From Yamagishiella unicocca (Eukaryota > Chlorophyta > Chlorophyceae > Chlamydomonadales > Volvocaceae): DNA of 64,000 nt. Under the pieces are notes generated by a model, which searched no databases, was not told where the DNA came from, and saw nothing but the letters and a program-made list of their open reading frames with translations. The first letter of the stretch is position 1, and each line of letters opens with the position of its first letter. Location: the NCBI GenBank assembly GCA_003116995.1, contig BDSL01000039.1, forward strand, positions 62,001 through 126,000, given 5' to 3'. Shown piece by piece: positions 11,676 to 22,567 of this stretch. A program made the translations under genes and the position numbers.

Positions 11676-14600
11676 ATGACGTTGTCGGCGCCACTGCGTA
11701 GGATGGCCGCTACAGTGGCGACAGCTCCTTTAGGCCCCAAGTGAGGACCGGGCTCGGAGGGGTTGGCCGTTTGCGATTAGGGTCGAGGCTGCCGTTTGCG
11801 ATCTGGGTGGGAGCTGCCGTTTGCGATCTGGGTCGGAGCTACCACGTGCGATCTGGGTGGGAGCTGCCGTTTGCGATCTGGGTCGGAGCTACCACATGCG
11901 ATCTGGGTGAAAGCTGCCGTTTGCGATCTGGGTCGGGGCTGCCGTTTGCAATTTGGGTCGAGGCTGCCATTTGCGATCTGGGTCGGGGCTCCCGTTTGCG
12001 ATCCTCGGTCGGAGCTGCCATTTGCGATCCTCGATCGGGGCTGACGTTTGCGATCCTAGGTCAGGGCTCCCATGTGCGATCTGGGTCGGAGCTGCTGTAC
12101 GCGACCTGGGTCGGAACTGAACCGAGGATTGGATGCGGGATGAGTGCGTCGTGGCATTGGCTGGCTGGCGGCGCTGACCTGGTCCCAACCACCCAACTCC
12201 CCGCCCACGCACAGGTGCTCACTCGTTGCCCGTGGCGGCGGTTTCGGAGCAGCGCCGGGCTTGCTGCCCTACAGCCTCGGCATCGGCGTCCGCAGCATCG
12301 GCGTTGGTGCCGTACCATGGCGGACCTACGGCGCCGCTGCTGCCGCGGCCGCGGCCGCCGCCTCTCCCGCTGCCACCACCGACGCCGCCGCCACGTTTAC
12401 CGACGCCTCGTCCCACTCGTTTGCCGCCTCCGAGGCCGGAGCAATTTCCCAGCAGAGGGCCGCCGCGTCACCGCTGTCTTTCTCCGACCACAAAGCCGTG
12501 TTCGAGGGGCAGAGCACGTTGCAGCTGCTGCGAGCGTACGGCGTGCTGCGCGTCTGCGGCTTCAAGGTATCGGTAGACAATTATTTTGGTTGGGGCTGGG
12601 CTGCTGGATTTACGCCGTCCCCGCTGCGTACTGCGGCTGTGCCTCCTCCGCATTGTGTCCTTCGAAGCGTTGGACGCGCCCCACGCAGGGATGGAATTCC
12701 TAATTCGTTGCTTGGTTCCGTTTTGAAGCATTCTCAAGCGCAAACACACACCTCCCTCCCTTCCGCCGCCCGCTCCTCCCCCCTGCTGTCAGCCCCTCGT
12801 GAGCAACGCGGAGACGCTGCTGGCAACCTCACGGAGGCTGCTGGGGGACCGCGCTACAGACGCAATCGTAAAGGCGACCTTCTTCTCCCACTTCTGCGCG
12901 GGTGGGTCACTGCACCGCGTATCAGTGGTAGCACCGTGAGCGTCCGTGGGTTGCTGCCCCTGACAACGCTGTATCCGCTCGCGGTTCAGCTTTGGCCTGC
13001 TGGCCATGGCAAGTATGCGCGCCACCCTGCATAAGGCCCCATCCAGTCAAGGCCTGCGGCAGTGCAGGCAGGCAGCATGCGAATCCTATGTACCGTGTGC
13101 TGTGGCCTTCGGAGCGCTTCATCACCTTGGGTTTTTCTGTTTCATAAGCGAAGTCGGCTGCTATTGTGAACGAAACCGTCCACGGGTTGACTGACGCCTC
13201 TCCTGATGGCCCGACCCATGCGTTACAGGCGAGGACGTGTCTGAGGTTCAGCGCACCGTGGACCGCTTGAGGGTGAGTACGAGATGCGCGGGTTCCTGTG
13301 GTTGGTCAGGTCGCCTGGCGGTTGGTTTGGTGGTTGCTTGTTTGGGCTTGGGTAGGCACTGGGGCCGGCCGCCCAGCATTCGTGCGTGTCGATTAAGTAA
13401 ATCGTTAGGGAACAAAATGTATAGCCGCATGTCTCGCTCGCGATGCCCGTGTCGTACACTTGCTCCGTACGACAATGTATGCGACGTCGCTTCTGATTGG
13501 TCGCGCGCCGTGTACGCAGGCCGTGGGCGTCGGCGCCATCCTGGACTACGCGGCGGAGGACGACGTAGGGCCCACCACCGCCTCCGCCTCGGCCTCCGCA
13601 CCCAGCCAGGCTGGGTCGGCGGAAGCATCGGTTTCGGAGCCGTCGGCCCGCGCGCTGGGCGTGGTGGGACGAACGTACGACTACGCGTCCGAGGAGCAGT
13701 GCGACAGGTGGGGTGGACGGGACGGGTGCTCGCTTCGGCGCCTGCCGTGCCTCCCCCTCCGCCGTCCTGCATGTGACACTGCCGCCCGCTGACCACCCAG
13801 TTGCCGGGACCCTATCCTGCCTTGGACCTCGCTTCCTAGCGCCCCGGGGACAAGGCCCGACCCCGCCGCCGTCCTTCTCCAAACCCCAACTGCTCTAAGC
13901 CCCAAAGCAACGATCCAGTTTTCGCCGCTGCCCCTGCCGACCACATCCCACCCTACCGCCCACGTCGACCTTTTCCTCTTTGTATCATATTATCTATACC
14001 CACCTCCCATCCTACTGGTCCGTTGTCGGCATGCAGGCACGTGGATCATTTCCTGGCCGCCATCGAGATGGCGGCCAAGCAGCCCGGTCGGCCCGCCTTC
14101 GCGGCTATCAAGGTACGGCAACGTAGCAAGTGAGGATGACGTCATAACGTGGATGCCGTGCTTCGCAGCCACAGCTCTCAGCCCTTCAGCCCCCCGCGGC
14201 GCCATCAGGCCCTACAAATCTCTCGAGCCCCCTGCACAATTTTCAACGGGTTGGATGCCCAGTGGAGCTCTCTCCCAGCCCTCGCAATCCAAACCCCTCC
14301 CACCCACGCCTGCGCCTGCGTCTTACGTTTTCTAATCGGTTTTACTGACTTTCGACGTGCCGACTTACGGGTTTCCTCTCAAGTCCCCGCCTGCGTCCGC
14401 TTCCCCCCCGCCTTTGCCGCGTGCGTCCCCGCAGATGACCGCACTTGGCAACCCCGCGCTTCTGGAGCGAGCCAGCACCGCCGTCAACATGCTGCACGGG
14501 CTGTTCTCGCGCTTTGACGAGGACGGTGGGTTCGGCTGGGGGGGAGGGGGATGTACGGCAAGGGAAGAAAGAGGGTGGGGTCAGCAGGGGCAGCTGGGGT

Positions 14601-17600
14601 CGTTGCGGAGTGGTGGGCGAGGGAGAGGGACGTGGCTGCATAGGAGTGGGGTCTCCTTAAACCCTCTACCGTCGTGTCTAGATCTAGAGGTTTTCTCGTC
14701 CTCACCCCCATCGCTGCTGTCTGAGGCGAGCAGTTGGCTGAACCCCAATCCCTTGCTGGTATTCACAGGCAGCGGCTTCATCGACCGGGGGGAGTTCCAG
14801 CGGCAGTGGCGGCGGCTCGTGAGCGGCGGCGGCGGCGGCGGCAGCGAGGTGATGCTGGCGCAGCAGGCCGAGGACACGTTCCGCTGGCTGGACCTGCAGG
14901 GCAAGGGGAAGGTGGACTACGTGAGCTGGTGCCAGCGCCTGGACCTGCGCCACATGCCGATCCTGGCGGACCGGATCGAGGAGGGCGGCGGCGGCAGGGA
15001 CGCAGCCGGCGGCGACGGTGCCGGCAGCCGGGCGGGTGGGTAGCATAGAAAGACGCATTTGACGCATGGGTGGGTGGGTGGGCGGCATCGAGAGTGTCAA
15101 GAGAGGGCTTGGACTCATACCCGCGAGTGAAAGCTGCTCCCTCAGGTGATTACCCTTCCCTCTTTCTCCCTGCTGTTGCATCTCACGATCGCCTTCCCGA
15201 CCCTCACGCCGCCTTCCCGACCCTCACGCCGCCTTCTTATTGCAACACGTCCCTACTCCTCACCCGCCGATATTGCCGGTCCACCCCTTCGGCTGTTTGT
15301 CCGGGCAGTGGCCGCCGCCTGCTTGGACGATCGGGAGGTGGAGCTCATGGACGCACTGCTGTGCAGGTTGCAGGTGGGGCCGGGGGAGGGGGAGGGGAAG
15401 GGGGGAGTAAGGGAGTTGGGGCGCGGGGGGACCTCAAGCGGCGGATGCAGGGGCCGCGCGGGTGAGGTTGGAGCTGTCATGCCAGGGGATTGGGTCGGCA
15501 GGGCGAGCACGGCAGGTGGACTTGGAACAGGTCTCATGTTCAAGCGTCAGGCTGGCGGATCATGAGGGGGGGGATCAAGCCCGTGTGTATGTCTCTGACA
15601 AGTCGTGCCGGCCCCATCCCCCCCCCCCCCCCCGGTTCCGCTCTGCCCCGCAGCGGCTGGTGACGGCCGCCATGCGGCTGGACGTGCGGCTCATGATCGA
15701 CGCCGAACACACTTACTTCCAGCCGGTAGGTCGTCGTACAAACGTGAATGGATGGCCGCACAGCCGTTGTGTGTCGCGTTGCCCTGAGGTTCATGGTGCG
15801 ATCAGGCGTGCGGATGTGCTGACGGAGGCGGCCGCGTTTTGCGCTCGCGTCAAAAGGACCGGCGCTGGCAAGCGAGGGCAGGAACCATTCCAACCCTAGC
15901 ATCAGGAGGTACACCCTTGACGCCACGCACGGTCTACCCATCCGCCAAACCTCCTCCTGCGTCCAAAGCTCCAAACCTTCCTCCTGTTTCGCGATACGCG
16001 CCTTCTCGCTACCCACCCAACCGCCCCACCATTCCCCGCCCCCACCCAACAACGCAATCCCTCAGGCCATTGAGCACGTCACGCTGCGGCTGATGCGCGA
16101 GCACAACCGGGACGGTGCGGCGCGGGTGCTCAACACCTACCAGGTGGGGGGGGGGCGCGGAGGGGGCGTGGAGAAGGAACGCGTGTTGGCTCCATGAGGC
16201 GATGCACCCGGTCGTGACAGGGTGGCGGCTGTGGGGGCGATGAGGCGGTGCCAACGGGTTCGTGTCAGGGCTGCGGGCTAAGAGCCCAACCCCGCGGTCA
16301 TACGCGCTAGCTTGCGATTGGTCTGGTATCCGGAGCACCGGTTAGGCACATAGGAAATGCGAGAGGCACCATGTATGGCTATACAGCCATATAAGGCCCT
16401 CCAGGAAATTTTCTTTCGCCATCGGCTCTCCACGTTCCCCTTCCGTTATCCTAACCCAACCCCCGGTTCCCTGCCCACTTCAGGCATACCTGGTGGACTC
16501 CCGGGGGCGGCTGCTGCGGGATATGGAGCGGGCCCGCAGGGAGGGCTGGGTGCTGGGGGCCAAGCTGGTGAGCGGGTCGTACTGCCAGGCCGGGCGAAGG
16601 CCGGGAGGGGAACGTTGAAGCGGAATCGCCGAGTACAGGCGAACTTGGGGCTGGGGGCCAAGGTCCGGGCGCTCGTCTCGGGATGGTGGGGCTTGTCATG
16701 GTGATGCCTGTGGTGATGACCGGACGGCATGGCACAGGACCACCGCATACTGCGGTTGCTTTGGCGCGAGACGCGCGTTTCAGGATTACTCCACTTGATC
16801 CCATGCACCGCGGCCCGCCGCTCTACGTAGGTCCGTGGCGCCTACCTGAACCTGGAGCGCCGGCGCGCGGAGCAGCTGGGGCTGCCTTCACCGGTGTGGG
16901 CGGAGCTGGCGCAGACGCACGCCAACTACGACTCCTGCCTGGCGGACCTGCTGGCGGGGGTGAAGGAGGGGCGCGCAGAGGTACGGCTCCCCCAGAAGCC
17001 GACTTGATTATCTTCAAAGATCTTTTCAAGCAATCTGTTTAGTAAATCGCCGCCCACTATGGGGTGTCCTCAGCCGCAGCCCCAGATCTAGTCACCACCA
17101 CCACCACCACAACCACCACCCACCAATACCCACCACAACCACCACCATCACCACCCCTCATCAATACCCACCAGCACCCACCACCACCACCACTACCACC
17201 CATCAATACGCACCAGCACCCACCACCAGCCCCACCAGCATCGCCATTGCCTGCGTTGGCGCTCTCCGCACTTCCAGCGTACCTAAATGCGAGTTCGGGC
17301 CGTGTCTTTGCGGCGCAGGTGCTTCTGGGAACGCATAACCAGGGCAGCGTAGAGGCGGCGGTGGCGCTGATGGCGATGCTGGGCCTGCCTCCCTCTAATC
17401 TCCCGGGGACCCCTGGTGTCATGTTCGGGCAGCTGCTGGGCATGTCAGACCACCTCACGCTCACGCTTGGCAAGGCGGGCTACAGGTGGGTGGGTGCACG
17501 GGCACGGAAGGTGACTGCACGAGGGTTTCCGTTCCGATCTGTTTCTTGCTGGTTTGGTTGTGTGCATGTGATGTCCGCCCGCAGACCTGGGCGCTCAACA

Positions 17601-18046
17601 GCACGGCTCCGACATTGAACGGTTCACCGCAGCCTTGTTCACCTCAATGAGCCGATCATGCACACGCTGCTGTCCCCACGCTGCTGCGCCGCATTATTGC
17701 ACGCTTTCCGTTCGCGCAGGGCCTACAAGTACGTGCCGTACGGTCGCGTGGGGCAGGTGATGCCGTACCTCCTCCGCCGCGCCGCCGAGAACCAGGACAT
17801 CATGAAGGTGAGTCGGGTGGGGGGCGGCGTTCGCTGTGTTTGGGGCATTGCGGGGTGCGATTGGCGGTCGCTAGGCGCTTGTGCCCAAACGTTTCATAGC
17901 CGGCTTTACACATCCCTGTAAAACCGGCCAACCTACGGTTTCCTCTCATTCCCCCCTGGAGCGTGCAGGGCTCCAAGCAGGATCTTATGATGCTGCAGAG
18001 TGAGCTGAAGCGCAGGGCGGCGGCGGCTATGCGGTTGGGCGCGTAG
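11676..18046 (+). CDS. PRODH: Proline dehydrogenase, mitochondrial, with EF-hand insert
   Basis: Sixteen exons: 11676..11740, 12215..12566, 12793..12901, 13229..13272, 13520..13707, 14037..14112, 14435..14525, 14769..15035, 15309..15373, 15654..15725, 16066..16143, 16484..16567, 16831..16980, 17319..17485, 17720..17807 and 17969..18046, 657 residues. The enzyme oxidises proline to pyrroline-5-carboxylate with FAD and passes electrons to the mitochondrial chain. Family signatures in order are LLRAYGVLRVCGFKPLV, ATFFSHFCAGE, VGAILDYAAEDD, LMIDAEHTYFQP (432-443), NTYQ, LGAKLVRGAYL, LLGTHNQGSV, FGQLLGM and YVPYGRV. The N-terminus MTLSAPLRRMAATVATAP looks like a mitochondrial presequence. Between the helical part and the barrel sits an EF-hand pair: loop 1 (306-317) DEDGSGFIDRGE is canonical; loop 2 (350-361) DLQGKGKVDYVS is degenerate. 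The overall type resembles animal rather than plant enzymes. Confidence 0.95.
11773..12123. repeat. 25-26 bp minisatellite, about 14 copies
   Basis: Units of the type gagctgccgtttgcgatctg plus gg(t/g)cg repeat across most of PRODH intron 1 (11741..12214), between the presequence exon and the first mature exon. Units drift along the array; some carry an inserted cct before cggtc. Confidence 0.9.
14332..14380 (+). repeat. Dispersed short repeat, family 1, copy A
   Basis: Sequence resembling taatcggttttac followed by gtgccgac(t/c)(t/c)acgggt in PRODH intron 6. Related copies are at 24131, 26461 and 59787. Confidence 0.5.
17096..17235. repeat. CCA-rich simple repeat
   Basis: Imperfect (CCA)n with embedded caatacccacc units inside PRODH intron 13 (16981..17318). 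Confidence 0.8.
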
Positions 18047-18310
18047 TGGGGCCTGTGGGGACGGGGCCAAAGCGACCCGACCCGATGACGGGAGGGTTAT
18101 GCAGCCCTGTGGGGGCCGTTGGGATGGAAGATACAGGAGATGGAGCTATCAGAGGACTCAGCCACTCTCTATGGCTGTGTTCCGTAGTTTGGGCAGCCCG
18201 GCGCCGACAGGAGGGGGCCTAGCCCGTTGCGCTCGGCCGTCAGTTAATCGGCGCTAAGCGGGAATGGGCTTGGATGCTGCTGATGACGTAGGATGGTGCG
18301 CCGACTGAGA

Positions 18311-18412
18311 CAGTGCAGTGCATTGGACTGGCATAGGGCAGTGCATTGGGCCGGCATAGAGCAGTGCATTGGACTGGAATAGAGCAGTGCATTGGACTGG
18401 AATAGCAGACGG
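18311..18412. repeat. 24-bp tandem repeat, about four copies
   Basis: Units gcagtgcattggactggaat plus agag, in the probable 3' UTR or flank of PRODH. Confidence 0.85.
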
Positions 18413-18904
18413 CACACCGGGCATGCGGGGGTCAACACGTGCAGAGCAAGGGTGGATGGCTGAATGGTGTGCAGTACGTCGACGCCCAGCCTAACGCCTG
18501 GTATTTAGTTCGTGCCTTAGTCGGTGATAGTGGCATTTGCGCGTGATTACGTCGATAGCCCATTGCCATAGCCAGCTGGGTGGACCTTGCACGCATCTGC
18601 GTGGCTATTGCCGCGCCAACAGTACACTTTGGGCCAGGGGCGAAGCAGGCGGGGCGTTGCCAGCTGGGGCGCCAGGAGGTAGCGACGCATAGAGGCACAG
18701 CGTAAGACGATTTTTGGCGCAGGGTGGTGCAGTAGAGTGAACTGATCCCAAAGGGATCGACTGCCAATTTTTTAGTGATTGGCCCATCTTGTCGTTCTTC
18801 GCCTGCCGCGCAACTAACGAGGCAGGGTTGCCAAAGTCACGGTGACGGGGACATGCGGCGATGGCCGCGACGAGGGTCATTTTGAGTTTCGTGCACCTTA
18901 CGTT

Positions 18905-18909
18905 TGTAA
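18905..18909 (+). terminator. Candidate TGTAA polyadenylation signal of PRODH
   Basis: This is the first TGTAA word I see after the PRODH stop codon, about 860 nt downstream, within the usual 3' UTR length of chlamydomonad genes. Only the five-base word supports it. Confidence 0.25.
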
Positions 18910-19575
18910 CCGTGTGCTGTACTGTGCTGTGTCGTGGCGGTATGCCGCTGCCTGTATGCCGGAGGGCGGTGTGCAAACCAACTAATGGACTCCTCGCCAA
19001 TTGTGACCGCGGCGGCCGCGTGACCGTGCCAGTGCGTGCGTCTGTCGTCACACGTGACAGCCTGTTCGGCATGGGGTCGCTTACACGCATTGTTGCCCTT
19101 ATCCGTGGCGGCTGCAGACGTCACATACTGCACTGCACGGTTTCCCAGCCCCGAACGAAGCGCAACCGCATTACACCGCAGTACCACATCCTGACGCAGC
19201 GCCCTCAGGCAGACAGCAACCAGTAGCAGCGTCGCCACCTCACCGCCTTGCTAGTGCGGCGTCGCGTGATTTTACGGTATGCGTGGATGACGTAAGCGAT
19301 GATGCTGTTTTTATACTACCGGTAATACGTCAAATGGCTCTACCTTACGGTATGGGGCCCACTGTAACAAATTACGAACACACGGCGGCGCGTGGGGGCG
19401 CCCACATGCGCTCCTATTACGAGCTCCCAACTACAAATTCGCGCTCCGAACTCCCAATAGCGCGCGCCTCCAATAGCTTCCATAGTTACGCAGCTCCAAA
19501 TTAAGGTAACCAGCGGCCATGCCGCTTAACGCGCTCACGATGACGGGTATTGCACCGCCGGCAGCGCAGGACCTG

Positions 19576-19603
19576 CGGCGGTGCAAGCGCCGCTGCACCG
19601 CCG
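19576..19603. repeat. Perfect 10-bp inverted repeat (hairpin)
   Basis: Arms cggcggtgca (19576-19585) and tgcaccgccg (19594-19603) flank an 8-nt loop agcgccgc. A further copy of the right arm lies just upstream at about 19549-19560. Confidence 0.8.
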
Positions 19604-20653
19604 GCGGCTCCCGTGTAGGGGCTGTGATTAATATGACAAGCAACAAAACCGACATCTATGCAAATGAACCACTACCATTCAGGATACCATTAATCTGTCC
19701 GCCGTTGTCATCATACGCAATCGTAATCGCATCTCGTTATCAACGGAATCGATAAGAAGGTGCGCGGCGGTGCAGCGTTCCAACCCGCCGAGCACCGAGC
19801 AGAGCCCCCCCAGAACGCCCCCAGCTGACCGCAGCCTCGGTCCTCAAGCGGGTGCACCACCACGGATTGCAGGCAGTCCCACGGACCGCCCGTCACTCGT
19901 CACTCCCAGCAGGTAGTACAACACTCAAACCATCACGAAGGTAAAGGGGGATAAACAGCTAAAGCCAATCCACAGCGTGTTAAGCTACGTACCTCCGACG
20001 AATATTTTACCACTGGAAATCATGCAGAAGCTAAATAGCCCATCCGGACGGCCAGTGCAAGCCATCCGGCAGGGGTGGAGGAAAAGCGGGATACGAGGCG
20101 TATGAAGCTGGGCCGTGGCCCCTCAGACATCTGACGGCACCCCAATGCTGTGTCACCCGACAGAAGCTCTTGTACTAGCGCTGGACACGTCCCTTTGCTT
20201 TCGCCCTGTCGCAGCCACAACGCGCGCGAATACGCTGCTCGACTTCCAGCAGTGCACGGAGGCACCCGAACCAACCATTCGATAAGTGCAGCGACTGGCT
20301 CCAGCAATTGCCCCACCACCATTCGTAGATGGATGGATTCGAGACCGTGCGCCTGGGCGCCGAAAAGAACGTGCCGTCGGAGCCGAAAGGCTGGCGCGGG
20401 AATGAATCAAACCGATTGGCGAATCCCTGAATGAATGCCAATCGGCCGATCGAATGAGCGCAGTGCAGAACAATACAAACGAGAGAGAAAATGAGCGGCG
20501 TACAATCCAGCAATCCAACCCAGCACAGTAACAACCCCTTGAGTCCCATCTAAGCAATCCGTTTTAGATGCGCGTCATCGATCGACGGCTATTGCGGCCG
20601 GCCACTGGCACGCCTACAGTAGACAGCTACACGCGACCAGGAACAGCATGTCG

Positions 20654-20732
20654 TCAGCGCCTCCCCTGGAGCAGCACGTCGTCGCGGCCTCCCCTGGAGC
20701 AGCACGTCGTCGGGGCCTCCCCTGGAGCACCC
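20654..20732. repeat. About 28-bp tandem repeat, nearly three copies
   Basis: Units of the type gcctcccctggagcagcacg plus tcgtcg. Confidence 0.8.
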
Positions 20733-21487
20733 AGGCCCCCGAGCCATCGTGCAGCAAAACACGCACAGCAGCGCGGCCCCGACCCCGGACCGCATGGTCC
20801 TGAGCTTGGAGCACGTCTGCTCTCTCCATCGTCCAAAGTTTGCCGTACGCTCCCGCCCGTCTGTGCGCTAGTGGCCCGCGTGGCTCAACGAACGACTCAT
20901 CCGCCCGCCACATATACGTCCATGATAGGATGCGGTCAGGCAAACACAGTCCCTCACCCACCGCCACCGTGGGCTCGAGCCTACGGGGGCCTCGGGAAGG
21001 AGGCAGGCAGGCATGAAAATGAGAAGTCGCACGGACACATACGGTACGGCGTGCCGTGAGATCCACATGAACACTCGATTTACGTCAAGAAATGAGATCC
21101 ATACCCGCATGTACGGTACGTGGTGCCGTGCCTTGCTGCCCTCCTTACGCACGCGCACAGAACGTCATGGCATGAGATCCACCGAAAGGCACGCCCAATG
21201 GTGTTCAGCAGTGTTGCCAACATCCAGTGCTCGCCGCAGCCCAGCCCGCGGGCTCCGGTCTGTGCGCTAGCTGGTGGTGGCGAGGCACCCGCGGTCCCAG
21301 GTCAGCCGCGCGCAATCAGGTACAATAATCGAGAGCAGTCGCAGGCCGCACCCCACGGGCCCCCAGGCCGCTAGACAGTGCCCCACCCACCCACCCACCC
21401 CTCCGCGCAGAATCCCCTCCAGCGCATTCGCGCTCATACTCTCCCCCATGCAGCATCAGCAATGTTCTCGACAGGTAAATGACCCTG

Positions 21488-21600
21488 ATCAGAGGAACTT
21501 CTGAGAAGAGGAACTCCCGAGAAAAGGGACTCCTGATCAGAGGAACTCCTGAGAAAAGGGACTCCTGATCAGAGGAACTCCTGATCAGAGGAACTCCCGA
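21488..21600. repeat. About 34-bp tandem repeat
   Basis: Alternating blocks gatcagaggaactcctga and gaaaagggactcct, about three full copies with partial units on both sides. Confidence 0.8.
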
Positions 21601-22567
21601 AAAGTCTTCCAAATCGGCAGCCCGCACGGGCACTAGTGGCAACCCCTGCCCGACAATGCGTGCCGGCACGGATGATATGGTTTTTCGAAGTGTTCAAACC
21701 GTGCACGTTTCTGCAGACAGACGTGTGCGGCTTCGCTCAACCTCCCCCCCCTCCCCGAATGCAATGTGCACACCGCGAGCAAGGTACAGCGCGAAGGGAG
21801 GAGAGGCCTCCCCTACCTGGCCGGGGAGGGCTCCTCGTACACGGGCTCCTCTCACCCCACCTGGCCGAGGTCCCGGTACCCATCCATCACACGTGAATAC
21901 GCAGAAGGCAAAACATTCATTAGTAAGCCGTCAATCCTGACAAGACATCCATCCTGATAAAGCACCCAGCCTAAGAGTTCCCAAATCCAGTACCTATTTC
22001 CAATCCCCACAAAACCATACACGGCGCATCGCGGTGACTCAAGTGTTGCGAGACCCATGGGTCATGACCTCCCGGCGTGACCGCAGCTGGCAGCAGCTGC
22101 TGCGAACTGCGCCACACGACACTGCCCCAGCCAGCCGACCGTGCGAAACAACACCAGCCGCGCAACTTCCAACAAATAGGCATTCACATTCACATTCACA
22201 GCTCTCCGCCCTCCGTCCGCGTCCACCACCCACCGACGCGCGCCCTTCCGCCCCCCTCGCCCTGCAGCGCAACACCACGCGCTTGGTTCTCAATGGGACC
22301 ACCGTTCGTCCTCATTTGAGCCACCGATGACGAGCCCAGCTGGCGCGCCGCCACCACCCACTGACGCGCGCACTCCGCCGCCCGCCTGCCAGGCCGAATT
22401 GAGAGTATGCGACTCCTCGCACGCACAGCCGCCCGGCGGGCAGGCGGGCCGACCCGGGGCTGCTGCACAGGGGGCGTACATGGCTGTGCAGCAGCCTGGC
22501 GTTCCTGGAGACTGTGAGTCATTTGAGGCTCACTGGAGGAGGGCAGGTGCCCAGTCGCCGGCGGCGG

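Larger units (their letters stand above)
18047..22567. other. Long convergent intergenic region, no gene recognised
   Basis: This 4.5-kb stretch lies between the 3' ends of PRODH (+) and the cyclase gene (-). I found no reading frame with a recognisable product on either strand. It holds a 24-bp tandem repeat near 18311, a strong hairpin near 19576, tandem repeats near 20654 and 21488, and two related blocks at about 22210-22390 rich in cacccac(c/t)gacgcgcgc. Confidence 0.5.
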
